DNA from: a virus
Length of the DNA: 64,000 bases
Strand: one strand, 5' to 3'
IMG/VR virus record: IMGVR_UViG_3300041956_000313
Location: 1-64,000 of that record
Part shown: in pieces, positions 8,344 to 16,626 of the stretch
How the letters are laid out: each line of letters starts with the position of its first letter
How positions within the stretch are numbered: position 1 is the stretch's first letter
Translations under genes and position numbers: made by a program
The notes under the pieces: model-generated
What the model saw: only the letters and a program-made list of their open reading frames with translations
Told to the model about the DNA's origin: nothing
Databases searched by the model: none

Positions 8344-10206
8344 ATGGGGTTTCTGTTCGGGTCAAACAACATTGCAGAAAAGAAGCGCGCACGAAAGCAA
8401 GCCGTGCCGGTCGAGTACCTCAATCGCAACCGGTGCTCAGTGTGCCCACGCAACTCCGATCGCATGCTCAAGCACCCGAAGATGAAACCGACCGGCAGCA
8501 AGAACCCTCTCATTTACGTGCTGGGCGAAGCTCCGGGCGAGACCGAAGATTTGAAAGGTAAACAGTTCATCGGTCCGTCAGGACAGTTACTGCGCGAGCA
8601 CCTCGCCGGCTCCGGACTTGATGAGTTTCCGATCCGCTGGAACAACACGATTCGCTGCCGCCCACCGAACAACCGGACACCTAAGCCGGATGAAATAGAA
8701 TGTTGCCGAAACTTTCAAATCGAGGACATAGAGGAGCACAGGCCTCGGATAGTGATCGTGTTCGGCAACATTCCTTTGCATTGGGCGGTTCCCGGTATTC
8801 ACGGCAGTGGCATTACCGCGTGGCGCGGTCGATTCGTGCCGGCAAAGATCGGCACGCACGAGTGTTGGGTATTTCCCATGGTGCATCCGTCAGCCGTACT
8901 GCGCTCAGGAGGCGATGATGACAACGGCAAAGAAGAGCGAGAGAAAGCAGCACAAGAGACTACCTTTCGAACTGATCTGGAGTCCCTGGCACGATTCATT
9001 CAAGCTGACCCTAAAGGACGAATTCGGCCGCGCATTGCTGACCCGAGTACTTACCGAACTGGAATCACAATCTGTGAACGTGGGGACGAAGCGGACGCTG
9101 CGCGCGTTGTTGAGTTTCTTGAAAGAGCAGCCCGAGACGACTACCCCGCCGTCGATATTGAAACGAAGAAAGTTCGTCCTTACTGGCCCGATTCTAAAAT
9201 ACTCACAGCGGCCGTCAGCATCCACAACGGCCAAGAAACGCTCGCGTTCCCGATAGACTGGTCAGGTGCGTGGAAGTCACGCAAGTTGCGTGACCGTGTG
9301 CATCAAGCTTTCGTTCGTTTCATGCACGCAAAGAAGCCGCGGCGGATTGCGCACAATGCGAAGTTCGAGCAAGAGTGGGTGGGCCACAAGATTGCACGAG
9401 CGTGCGTGACAAAGAGGTGGGCTTGCACTCAAGCGAATGCGTACATACTCGACTCGCGTCAAGGTATGCTGGATCTAGACACGCAAGTCAGGTTGTACTG
9501 CGGCTTTTGGCTGAAGCCGTTGTCCAGTATCGACACGAAGAAAGATCTAGAGACGACTTACAAGCTGGCCGACGTGCTCATGTACAACGGCCTCGATGCG
9601 AAGTGGGACGTGCCGGTGTACTGGAGTCAGCAGTCTGCACTGTCAAAACGCGAGCAGCATCTGGAGTTGGCACGTGAGCGAGTCGAGACAGCGACCACAC
9701 TCGTGCTCGCTCAGTTGAAAGGGCTGCTAGTAGATCGCAAGGCGCATGAGAAACTCGTGAAGGAGTTTCAAACGCGTCGTGCTGACATCGAACGCAGGGC
9801 AGCCGAGTTGCCGTCATTCCGCAAGTTTCACAAGATCGCAAAGCGTTGGCCGGACGTCGACAGTAAAGACGACATGCAGCTACTCTTCACGCGCATCAAT
9901 CCGTGTCCGGCACTGCAAGTGAAGAATGGCAAGGTATCGACGGCTGAGGATTTGCTCGCGGAGCTCAGCAAGAAGCGTTATCCGGAGGTGGCTGTCATTC
10001 TCGACACGCGCGAGGTCAACAAAGTCATTGGCACGTATCTTGAGCCGTTGCTTGAGAAGATAACGCCCGACGGCTGCATTCATACCAACTTCAATCCGTA
10101 TCAGACGGACACAGAGAGGCTTAGCAGCGATGACCCGAACATGCAGAACTGGCCGAAAAGGCAAAACAAGCACGTCCGCAAAGTCATTGTCCCCGGCGCT
10201 TCGTAG
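8344..10206 (+). CDS. UDG-like domain fused to 3'-5' exonuclease and N-terminal half of a PolA-type DNA polymerase
   Basis: 620 residues, GAGG Shine-Dalgarno. Residues 25-190 are a family 4-type uracil-DNA glycosylase domain: GEAPG 61-65, GPSGQLL, NTIRCRPPNNR, HPS 181-183, and iron-sulfur-type cysteines C31-x2-C34, C105-x14-C120. A DnaQ-like exonuclease follows: Exo I VDIET (D271, E273), Exo II NAKFE, Exo III YNGLDAKWD. The PolA thumb/palm then begins and stops at DDPNMQNWPKRQ ... HVRKVIVPG, just before motif A. Motifs A, B and C are on a separate gene at 11098. UDG-PolA fusions are known (Bacillus phage SPO1); the split is the odd feature. Confidence 0.85.
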   Translation: MGFLFGSNNIAEKKRARKQAVPVEYLNRNRCSVCPRNSDRMLKHPKMKPTGSKNPLIYVLGEAPGETEDLKGKQFIGPSGQLLREHLAGSGLDEFPIRWNNTIRCRPPNNRTPKPDEIECCRNFQIEDIEEHRPRIVIVFGNIPLHWAVPGIHGSGITAWRGRFVPAKIGTHECWVFPMVHPSAVLRSGGDDDNGKEEREKAAQETTFRTDLESLARFIQADPKGRIRPRIADPSTYRTGITICERGDEADAARVVEFLERAARDDYPAVDIETKKVRPYWPDSKILTAAVSIHNGQETLAFPIDWSGAWKSRKLRDRVHQAFVRFMHAKKPRRIAHNAKFEQEWVGHKIARACVTKRWACTQANAYILDSRQGMLDLDTQVRLYCGFWLKPLSSIDTKKDLETTYKLADVLMYNGLDAKWDVPVYWSQQSALSKREQHLELARERVETATTLVLAQLKGLLVDRKAHEKLVKEFQTRRADIERRAAELPSFRKFHKIAKRWPDVDSKDDMQLLFTRINPCPALQVKNGKVSTAEDLLAELSKKRYPEVAVILDTREVNKVIGTYLEPLLEKITPDGCIHTNFNPYQTDTERLSSDDPNMQNWPKRQNKHVRKVIVPGAS

Positions 10207-10219
10207 ATTTGTCAGAGTA

Positions 10220-10357
10220 GTGGCTGAGCAAATTGCAGAGGGCGTCATTGGGCACATAGATTCTATGTATCCGGCGATGTGGAAAGTCGTTCCGTCATCT
10301 GCGCGGCGTTCGATTCGAGGCGCGATCATAAACAGAATCATGGCGGAGTTTTGCTGA
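10220..10357 (+). CDS. Small helical ORF inside the polymerase split
   Basis: 45 residues if started at GTG 10220 (weak ribosome site; the frame is also open further upstream). Helical and basic (GAIINRIMAEF). Support comes mainly from the stop at 10355-10357 overlapping the ATG of the next gene as TGATG. First of four small ORFs between the two polymerase parts. No family recognised. Confidence 0.4.
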   Translation: MAEQIAEGVIGHIDSMYPAMWKVVPSSARRSIRGAIINRIMAEFC

Positions 10358-10521
10358 TGAAGCGCATATGTGAGGGCTGCAAACAAGAGGTCGACGACGA
10401 GCTTTGTCATTGCGGCATTTCGATTGATGCTCACACGTTCGGTGACGGGCATTCTCCTGTATCGATGGGCTGTGCGTGCGGCTACGAGGATGAGATTCCG
10501 GACGAGGAGAAAGAGAAATGA
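10357..10521 (+). CDS. Small zinc-ribbon protein inside the polymerase split
   Basis: 54 residues, GGAG upstream. Cysteines C5-x2-C8, then C-x-C and CAC later (MKRICEGCKQEV ... LCHCGIS ... GCACG) suggest a small zinc ribbon, and the tail is acidic (DEIPDEEKEK). Coupled on both sides (TGATG and ATGA). Function unknown. Confidence 0.6.
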   Translation: MKRICEGCKQEVDDELCHCGISIDAHTFGDGHSPVSMGCACGYEDEIPDEEKEK

Positions 10522-10685
10522 AGCGTGAGAGTGGCAAGAGTCGACAGCGCAGACTCAAGGCGTTGCGACATGATGCGCTTCACCGTGAATTTATCGACGC
10601 ATGCCTGCGCAGCGGCTTCTTACCTAAGAAAGAGGCCCGTGATCGGTGGCGGCAGCTCGGCAAACCGAGGACATTCAAACTATGA
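10518..10685 (+). CDS. Small basic protein inside the polymerase split
   Basis: 55 residues, highly basic (MKRESGKSRQRRLKALRHD, then LPKKEARDRWRQLGKPRT). Its start overlaps the previous stop and its stop overlaps the next start, both as ATGA, which is strong evidence that it is translated. Possibly nucleic-acid binding; no family recognised. Confidence 0.55.
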   Translation: MKRESGKSRQRRLKALRHDALHREFIDACLRSGFLPKKEARDRWRQLGKPRTFKL

Positions 10686-11095
10686 ACAGCGGAATTACAT
10701 TCTGCGTTACGTATGGCATACGTCTGTGGGAGACGGACCAGCTCGATCCGAAGACCGGCGCACCGGACGGCATCATCTGGTTTGCACCGGGCTATGAGTT
10801 CTTTACGTTGCACGAGCCTGACCTAGAAGTAGGCATAGGCACTGTTCTGATTCAACTGTCGATGACGCACGACTTTCGCGACGATCCGAAGTGCAGCGAA
10901 ATCTGGCGTGGCTATGTCGGCAGGCGCAAAGTTGAGCGGATGAAGCTGGGCTGGAACTTTGCCGAGATTCAGCTCGTGACACGCTGGGAAAATCTGCCGG
11001 TGCTGCCACAGACGAAAGCCGGCATTCGCAACCCACAGGGCACGTCGCGAAACATCACGATTCGCGGCATTCGTCATTCCGACAAGGGAAAGTAA
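10682..11095 (+). CDS. Unrecognised protein inside the polymerase split
   Basis: 137 residues from ATG 10682 (GAGG upstream, ATGA coupling). Looks like a compact beta-rich domain (ITFCVTYGIRLWETDQL, IIWFAPGYEFFTLHEP, GTVLIQLSMTHDF). No homing endonuclease, intein or reverse transcriptase motif is visible. It is the last insert before the polymerase palm gene and may have come with the insertion that split the polymerase. Confidence 0.65.
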   Translation: MNSGITFCVTYGIRLWETDQLDPKTGAPDGIIWFAPGYEFFTLHEPDLEVGIGTVLIQLSMTHDFRDDPKCSEIWRGYVGRRKVERMKLGWNFAEIQLVTRWENLPVLPQTKAGIRNPQGTSRNITIRGIRHSDKGK

Positions 11096-11097
11096 GA

Positions 11098-11901
11098 GTG
11101 GGCGAAGTCGTAAAGCTTAGGCCGCGGCCGCGCAAGGTCAAACTCAATCCGTATGTGATGGTTGCGATTGACTACGCGGGCATTGAAGCACGTGTGGCCG
11201 CATGGGCATCGAATGACGAGAACTTGAGCAACTCGTACTGGACCGGGTACGACATTCACGCGGCGTGGGCGAAGTGGATTCTGAAGCGCGAGCCGGACAA
11301 CGTGAAGAAGTTTCCGAACGACTACGGGCATGATGTCAGCGTGCCTGAGTGCTTCAAGCAGTACCGCAACTGGGTCAAGAACAAGACGGTCTTTCCGCTC
11401 ACGTTCGGCTCGTCTGTCAACTCTGTGCAGCGTGATCAGAAGTTGAAAGATCATGTCGCGAGGGAGTTGGGGCGCTCGTTCTGGAATCAGTTCAGCGGTG
11501 TCAAAGAGTGGCACAATGACATGGGCAGGTTCTATGAGAAGCACGGGTACGTTGAAACACTCTTCGGCTTCAGACGCGGCGGAGCGCTCAGCTGGAATCA
11601 GATTATCAACATGCCTATTCAGGGCACTGCCGGCGAGCTCGTGCTGCGAGCGGGTAACCGTCTGCGCAAATTCGGCTACCAATACAGCCTCAACGTTCAC
11701 GACGATCTTACGTTCATCTTGCCTACTAGACATGCACATCGGCAGATTCCGGAAATCTGCGAAATCATGTGTGAAGTGAAGTGGAAGTGGATCAACACGC
11801 CGCTTGTCGTCGAAGTGTCAACCGGACCGAACTGGGCGGATCTTGTCGAGGTGAAGAAGTACAGCAGTGTCGACTTCGGTCACACGAGGAAGGCCGCATG
11901 A
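11098..11901 (+). CDS. PolA-type DNA polymerase, palm/fingers half
   Basis: 267 residues, GTG start. Begins with a short basic leader, then motif A AIDYAGIEAR (catalytic Asp25), motif B KNKTVFPLTFGS (about 94-105, the template/dNTP-binding Lys) and motif C VHDD (200-203, catalytic Asp; most family A enzymes have HDE). This is the part missing from the 8344 product. The two polypeptides must assemble to make a polymerase, unless RNA or protein splicing joins them, for which I see no signal. Confidence 0.85.
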   Translation: MGEVVKLRPRPRKVKLNPYVMVAIDYAGIEARVAAWASNDENLSNSYWTGYDIHAAWAKWILKREPDNVKKFPNDYGHDVSVPECFKQYRNWVKNKTVFPLTFGSSVNSVQRDQKLKDHVARELGRSFWNQFSGVKEWHNDMGRFYEKHGYVETLFGFRRGGALSWNQIINMPIQGTAGELVLRAGNRLRKFGYQYSLNVHDDLTFILPTRHAHRQIPEICEIMCEVKWKWINTPLVVEVSTGPNWADLVEVKKYSSVDFGHTRKAA

Positions 11902-11966
11902 AACCGTTTGCTCTGAAGGCGCACGCGCGCGATCTAGCGAAAGCATCTAAGAGGAAGAACCGATGA
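11898..11966 (+). CDS. 22-residue basic peptide coupled to polymerase and clamp loader
   Basis: Starts with ATG overlapping the polymerase stop (ATGA) after a GAGGAAGG ribosome site, and ends with a stop overlapping the clamp-loader start (ATGA). The peptide (MKPFALKAHARDLAKASKRK...) is strongly basic. It may be a true micro-protein or a short relay ORF that carries ribosomes to the clamp-loader start. Confidence 0.5.
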   Translation: MKPFALKAHARDLAKASKRKNR

Positions 11967-12904
11967 CAGACCTTGCACGAAAGTACCGCCCACAGCGGCT
12001 CACTGACTTGATTGGGCAGCAGGAGATGGTGAAGTCTCTGCGGTATCTGTTTCAGTCAGAGAAACTCATTCCGCACTCTTACCTGTTTGTCGGACCGTCC
12101 GGCACCGGCAAGACGACGACGGCTCGAATCGTCGCACGTCGCCTTCATATACCGCGTACCAACGTCGTTGAAGTCGACGGCGCTACATTTACCGGCATCG
12201 ACGCTGCGCGGAGCATAAAGGATCTAGTTGCGATGCCTGCGCTGGGAGCTGTGCGCAAGAAAATGTTGATCGTCGACGAGTGCCATCGGCTCTCGAAGCC
12301 GGCATGGGATTCGTGGCTCAAGATACTGGAAGAGCCGCCCGAGCATCTATACATAGCTCTGTGCACAACTGAGCCGTCGAAAGTGCCGACGACGGGCAAG
12401 ACGCGGTTCCACACATACCATCTCAAGCCGGTGAACGAGGAAGAGCTGTCAAAGCATCTCGACATCATCTCACGCAAGGAGCAGCTAAACGTCTCTGACG
12501 AGGTCATTGAGTACATCGCGGCACAGTCGAACGGCAGCCCGCGGCAAGCGCTGATGTACTTGTCGCAGTGTCGCGCGGTACAGAGTGTGAAGACCGCGAA
12601 GGTGATTGTGCGCAAGGCCGAGGCGGATGTCGAAGGCGCCGAGGTCGGCATTGCTCGTTTGCTGATTGCCGGCAATCGCGACTGGGCGAGCTACATGAAG
12701 GCAGTCAAGAGCTGCGAGCATGTTGAGCCGGAGTCTGTTCGCATCGTCACGGTGAACTACATTGCAGCCGTGCTGAGGAAGCAGACACAGAGCAAGCGAG
12801 TGGGTCAGTTAGCAGGCTGGCTCGATGCTTTCAGCACGCCCTACAACACATCGGACAGAGATGCACCGTTGTTGCTTTCTATTGCGCGGTGTTTGTTCGG
12901 CTGA
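11963..12904 (+). CDS. Clamp loader, DnaX-like AAA+ ATPase
   Basis: 313 residues. N-terminus LARKYRPQRLTDLIGQ is the clamp-loader box II pattern; Walker A GPSGTGKT (44-51), Walker B LIVDECHR (102-109), sensor 1 region ALCTTEPSKVP, sensor 2 GSPRQALMYL. The four-cysteine zinc module of bacterial DnaX and the tau tail are absent, as in minimal phage/archaeal RFC-like loaders. It should load the clamp encoded at 6570. Coupled to the 22-residue ORF. Confidence 0.88.
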   Translation: MTDLARKYRPQRLTDLIGQQEMVKSLRYLFQSEKLIPHSYLFVGPSGTGKTTTARIVARRLHIPRTNVVEVDGATFTGIDAARSIKDLVAMPALGAVRKKMLIVDECHRLSKPAWDSWLKILEEPPEHLYIALCTTEPSKVPTTGKTRFHTYHLKPVNEEELSKHLDIISRKEQLNVSDEVIEYIAAQSNGSPRQALMYLSQCRAVQSVKTAKVIVRKAEADVEGAEVGIARLLIAGNRDWASYMKAVKSCEHVEPESVRIVTVNYIAAVLRKQTQSKRVGQLAGWLDAFSTPYNTSDRDAPLLLSIARCLFG

Positions 12905-12949
12905 GCGAGCCGTATAGCTTTGCACGATCATTGCTAGGAGTCTGGAACA

Positions 12950-13405
12950 GTGAAAATCAAGAAGCGCACGCGTCAGGTTCAGGTTGATCAGGGTGCACAG
13001 GGCTGGTACGAGCAGATGAAAGAAGTGCTGCAGCCTGACGATGAGGTCGACAAAGCCGTGCGTGAGTTCGCGTTTCTTTATCACGAGGTGGCGGAGTCGA
13101 TTGCTAACGCGCGCAATCTGCGACGGGACTATAAGGACGAGTACGACGAAGTTCTCGGCCGGTCTCTCGTTGCGCATCTCGAAGAAAAGACCACCGTCGC
13201 ACTGGCGAAGGAAAAAGCGGAGCTCACGCCGGCAGTTCTCGAACTCAAGAAGAGGCTGCGTGCCGTTGATGCGGAGCTGGAACGACTTGAAGCACTCATG
13301 AAGTCGTTTGAGAAGAAGTCCTCTATGTTAAAGGCGGAGGTAGAGTTGATCGCAACATCCTATGCTCAGCGCGATCACATCAAACCGAAGACGAGAAGGT
13401 ACTAG
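12950..13405 (+). CDS. Coiled-coil protein of unknown function
   Basis: 151 residues, GTG start preceded by AGGAG. A charged N-terminus is followed by long helices with heptad-like spacing (ELKKRLRAVDAELERLEALMKSFEKK), so a coiled coil is likely. It lies between the clamp loader and SSB, suggesting a replication or recombination accessory role. No family recognised. Confidence 0.75.
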   Translation: MKIKKRTRQVQVDQGAQGWYEQMKEVLQPDDEVDKAVREFAFLYHEVAESIANARNLRRDYKDEYDEVLGRSLVAHLEEKTTVALAKEKAELTPAVLELKKRLRAVDAELERLEALMKSFEKKSSMLKAEVELIATSYAQRDHIKPKTRRY

Positions 13406-13407
13406 CA

Positions 13408-13569
13408 ATGTCTTCCGCACTGTGCACGATTGCGAGTATGGCTGGACGCATTGTCGTGCTAGCTGTGCTCGTTCCTGTTTCGCTGTATCTGTGCGTGCGT
13501 TTATCTGCTCTTGCATGGTTCAACGCACGCAAAGAATACGATCGTTGGAAAATCCGAGGAGAGAGGTGA
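13408..13569 (+). CDS. Small single-pass membrane protein
   Basis: 53 residues. One hydrophobic helix at about residues 14-37 (RIVVLAVLVPVSLYLCVRL) with a basic C-terminal tail. It begins 2 bases after the coiled-coil gene and ends 3 bases before the SSB gene. A membrane protein among replication genes is unusual; function unknown. Confidence 0.5.
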   Translation: MSSALCTIASMAGRIVVLAVLVPVSLYLCVRLSALAWFNARKEYDRWKIRGER

Positions 13570-13572
13570 TTC

Positions 13573-14751
13573 ATGGCATTTAGAAAAGGCAAGAAAACGC
13601 CCTTCAAGTATCGGGGCACGAACTCGAAGTTTATGACGAAGCACATAGCTTCGGGCGGACGTGACTACGATTCGATGTTCAAGATTGATGTCACGACGTT
13701 CAAGCCGCGCGACGCTGAGAACAAGATTCGTGTCGTACCACCGACGTCCGACGAGATGGATTACTGGGCATTGCCGATTCACGTGCATTACGGAGTCGGC
13801 GCCGATAACGCTTCGTATCTCTGTCCGCGCAAGCATGGTGGCAAGAAGTGTCCTATATGCGAGGACTACGAACGCGCGCGCAAGGCCGGCAAGGACGAAG
13901 AGGCAAAAGAGCTTCGGCCGAATCAGCGCTTTCTCACGTATCTTGTCGACCGCAAGGACGAGGAGAAGGGTATTCAGGTCTGGTCGATGCCGGGCAAGCT
14001 CGATGGCGAGCTCAGCAAACAGACTGTCGATCCGGAGACGCGCGAGATTTTGCAGATAGACAACCCGACGGCTGGCTACGATATTTACTTCACGAAGGAA
14101 GGTCAGGGTCTCAAGACGCAATACACGGGCTGCAAGCTCGCGCGCAAGACGAGTGACCTCGATGACGAGTCAGTCCTCGAGTTTGCGCAGAAGCATCCGC
14201 TGCCGGAAATCTTGCAGGTGTACTCGTACGAGCACATCCTGAAAGAGTACGAAGGCAGTAGCGGTCGGTCCGACGATGACGATGATGCGGATGAGGAAGA
14301 CGACGAGCGACCGCGCAAGAAGAAGCACAGTGATGACGAGGACCTCGATGATGACGTACCGTTCGAGGGAGACGATGATGATGACGATGAAGATGACGGT
14401 GAAGAGGGTGATGAAGAGGACGGTGAATCCGAAGGTCATGCGAGACGCTCTGCTAAGTCTCGCGGCCGAACTCTCAAAAAGCGGTCCCGCCGTGATGACA
14501 GTGGTGACGACTCCGACGACTCTGACAATGAATCTGAGGATGGCGACGACGAAGATGAAGACTCCGCGACGCAGGACGCGGCTTTCTTGCGGAAAGCGAA
14601 TCTCAGCACGCTGAAGAGTCTTGCGAAAGAGCACAACGTGAAGTGGGCGACACTGCGCGCGCAGGCCGAAGAGGAAGAGTGGGACGACACGAAACTCAAG
14701 ATCAGACTGCGGCGGAAGATCGCGGCCGCACTCGACATCGATCTGGAGTAA
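13573..14751 (+). CDS. gp32-like single-stranded DNA-binding protein with long acidic tail
   Basis: 392 residues, strong GAGGTGA ribosome site. The N-terminal ~220 residues resemble T4 gp32-type SSB cores: a basic start (MAFRKGKKTPFKYRG), DVTTFKPRDAENKIRVVP, and a zinc site C84-x3-H88-x4-C93-x2-C96. Residues about 230-330 are an extended Asp/Glu region with basic islets, far longer than the usual SSB acidic tip, and a helical domain closes the protein. It would coat ssDNA and recruit replication partners. A terminator follows. Confidence 0.82.
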   Translation: MAFRKGKKTPFKYRGTNSKFMTKHIASGGRDYDSMFKIDVTTFKPRDAENKIRVVPPTSDEMDYWALPIHVHYGVGADNASYLCPRKHGGKKCPICEDYERARKAGKDEEAKELRPNQRFLTYLVDRKDEEKGIQVWSMPGKLDGELSKQTVDPETREILQIDNPTAGYDIYFTKEGQGLKTQYTGCKLARKTSDLDDESVLEFAQKHPLPEILQVYSYEHILKEYEGSSGRSDDDDDADEEDDERPRKKKHSDDEDLDDDVPFEGDDDDDDEDDGEEGDEEDGESEGHARRSAKSRGRTLKKRSRRDDSGDDSDDSDNESEDGDDEDEDSATQDAAFLRKANLSTLKSLAKEHNVKWATLRAQAEEEEWDDTKLKIRLRRKIAAALDIDLE

Positions 14752-14759
14752 CTGAATAG

Positions 14760-14798
14760 CAGACGGTAGACGTGCGAAGGCCGGTACCGTCTGTTTTT
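14760..14798 (+). terminator. Rho-independent terminator after SSB
   Basis: Stem CAGACGGTA (14760-14768) pairs with TACCGTCTG (14785-14793), loop of 16 bases, followed by TTTTT. Confidence 0.85.
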
Positions 14799-14816
14799 AT
14801 AGAGAGGGCAGAGACA

Positions 14817-15776
14817 ATGAAATTGGTCGCACGTCCGCGCAATGGGGTACAAGTCGCAGACTGGACAAGCTATTTGATCCGTCAGCGTGACATCACGTTT
14901 ACGCACACCGGGTGCACAGTGCTCGACTGTGCATTGGGTAGTGGGTGGGCAGGTGGGCGCATCATCAATGTTGTGGGTGACAAGTCGACGGGCAAGACAC
15001 TGCTTGCTATCGAAGCCACGGCGAACTTTGCGCGACGGCATCCGAAGGGACTCATCAAGTACAAAGAAGCAGAGTCCGCGTTCGACCACGAGTATGCAGC
15101 TATCATGGGACTGCCGCTTGACCGCGTGAAATTCGACGAGGAGTTTGACACGGTGGAAGAGCTCTTTGCGGATGTCTCTGCGTTTACTGCGCTGTGTGCA
15201 AAGAAGAAGCAGCCGGGTCTGTACGTGTGTGACTCGCTCGACGCGCTCACGGATAAAGCCGAAGCGAAGCGTGACATGGAAGAAGGCTCGTATGGTGCGA
15301 AGAAAGCAGCACTGCTTTCGCAGTTCTTCAGACGTTTGAAAACACGCATGAAGCTGGCTAACGTCACGCTGTTCATCATCAGCCAGACACGCGACAACAT
15401 CGGGGTCACGTTTGGTCGCAAGTGGACGCGCTCGGGTGGCAAGGCACTCGACTTCTACGCTTCGCAGATTGTCTACCTCGCTGAAGTCGAGAAGCTCAGG
15501 AAGACGATTCGTGGCATGACGCGCGTGATCGGCGTGAAGATCAAGGCGCACGTGCAGAAGAACAAGGTCGGTTTGCCGTTCCGTGAGGCAGTGTTCACGA
15601 TCAAATTCGGTTATGGCATCGATGACGTGGGTGCATCTGCTGAGTATCTCAAGCAAGCGAAGGTCCGCTACAGCGCTACTTTTGCTCCGTCGAAACTCTC
15701 TGATCTTGTGAGGAGCACATGGCACGACGTCGAAAAGTCTTTCCTTCCCAAAGCGCGGAAGTACGCCGACCTATAA
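14817..15776 (+). CDS. RecA/UvsX-like recombinase
   Basis: 319 residues from ATG 14817 (GAGAGGG ribosome site); a GTG at 14772 lies inside the terminator. Walker A GDKSTGKT (54-61), the catalytic Glu region KEAESAFDHEY, Walker B GLYVCDSLDAL, and a loop L2-like ISQTRDNIGVTF...SGGKAL match the RecA/RadA ATPase core. It would drive strand exchange in recombination-dependent replication and repair. The next gene starts inside its 3' end. Confidence 0.88.
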   Translation: MKLVARPRNGVQVADWTSYLIRQRDITFTHTGCTVLDCALGSGWAGGRIINVVGDKSTGKTLLAIEATANFARRHPKGLIKYKEAESAFDHEYAAIMGLPLDRVKFDEEFDTVEELFADVSAFTALCAKKKQPGLYVCDSLDALTDKAEAKRDMEEGSYGAKKAALLSQFFRRLKTRMKLANVTLFIISQTRDNIGVTFGRKWTRSGGKALDFYASQIVYLAEVEKLRKTIRGMTRVIGVKIKAHVQKNKVGLPFREAVFTIKFGYGIDDVGASAEYLKQAKVRYSATFAPSKLSDLVRSTWHDVEKSFLPKARKYADL

Positions 15777-16273
15777 GCATTCTCGCGATTGATCCGGGCG
15801 TTTCTGGAGCCGTTGTCTTCGTTGATCGTGAGGGCCGTATCAGGCAGAAGTTTCATCTGCCTACGATTACGGTGAAGGTGGGCAAGAAGAATCGCCGTAT
15901 GGTTGATTGCGGTGTGTTGTTCCGGCTACTCGACAGTATTCACAGTGCAATCGGTATCGACTTTGCAGTAGTCGAGAAGGTGAACTCGTATGGGCAGGGC
16001 AGAACGTCTGCGTTCACGTTTGGTCGCGCTGTCGGTTGTGTGGACGGTGTTTTGGGTAGCTTGGGCATCAGGGTCGAGGAAATCACACCGCAGACGTGGA
16101 AGGCTCATTGCTGTTTGTTCAGCGCTGACAAAGAGGCGAGTGTTGTGCTTGCGCGGCGGCATTTCGACGAGCTCAGTGACATCAAAGACACCGATACCGG
16201 CATCGCGGACGCGGCGTTGATGGCGCTATGTTTCGCTCAACAAAGAAGAACCTCCCGTACAGCGAACGCGTAA
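15719..16273 (+). CDS. RuvC-like Holliday junction resolvase
   Basis: 184 residues; start fixed by GAGGAG before ATG 15719, giving a 58-base overlap with recA. RNase H-fold motifs: ILAIDPGVSGAV (Asp25), FAVVEKVN (Glu86), and the C-terminal DTGIADAALMAL acidic helix. QGRTSAFTFGRAVG corresponds to the RuvC helix before the third motif. It would cleave recombination junctions and branched DNA before packaging. Confidence 0.85.
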   Translation: MARRRKVFPSQSAEVRRPISILAIDPGVSGAVVFVDREGRIRQKFHLPTITVKVGKKNRRMVDCGVLFRLLDSIHSAIGIDFAVVEKVNSYGQGRTSAFTFGRAVGCVDGVLGSLGIRVEEITPQTWKAHCCLFSADKEASVVLARRHFDELSDIKDTDTGIADAALMALCFAQQRRTSRTANA

Positions 16274-16626
16274 AGCGGTACCCGTCTTACAACAAGCATC
16301 GACGAGGCTGGCGCAAGACTCCGCGCGGACAGTACTGGCAGCACAAGAGCAACGCGCAGAAGCGCCGCATACCGTGGGAGTTTACGTTCGAGTCGTGGTG
16401 GAAGCTGTGGCAGGACTCCGGTCATTGGGAGCAGCGTGGGCACAGCCCCGGACAGTACTGCATGGGACGCAACGGCGATGAAGGTCCGTATAGTCCTAGT
16501 AACTGCAAGATCATCACCGTTGACGACAATCTAGCGGCTGCTCGTGAGCGAGTGAGAGTCATTAGGAAGTACATCGGTAGATCCAAAGTAGTCACGTACG
16601 AAACAAACGGAGGCAAAACAAAATGA
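16228..16626 (+). CDS. Possible HNH-type endonuclease
   Basis: 132 residues, basic N-terminus, many Trp. The C-terminal block YCMGRNGDEGPYSPSNCKI followed by IITVDDNLAAARE matches the 'R.gD.GpY...N..i.T..eN' pattern seen in many phage proteins annotated as HNH or HNH-associated. The classical His-Asn-His triad is not clear. It overlaps the resolvase gene and abuts sbcD. Could be a homing-type nuclease or its remnant. Confidence 0.5.
   Translation: MFRSTKKNLPYSERVKRYPSYNKHRRGWRKTPRGQYWQHKSNAQKRRIPWEFTFESWWKLWQDSGHWEQRGHSPGQYCMGRNGDEGPYSPSNCKIITVDDNLAAARERVRVIRKYIGRSKVVTYETNGGKTK

Noticed and set aside
8214-8561. 115-codon frame starting GTG 8214 with a coiled start
   Set aside because: Most of it lies under the well-supported polymerase gene starting at 8344; only the first 40 codons could be independent and there is no good ribosome site.
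10190-11150. Intein or group I intron in the polymerase
   Set aside because: No Cys/Ser/Thr splice junctions, no LAGLIDADG or HNH motif, and the flanking gene ends have ordinary stop and start signals.
14436-15725. 429-codon minus-strand frame opposite SSB and recA
   Set aside because: Antisense to two clear genes; sequence composition is that of a shadow.
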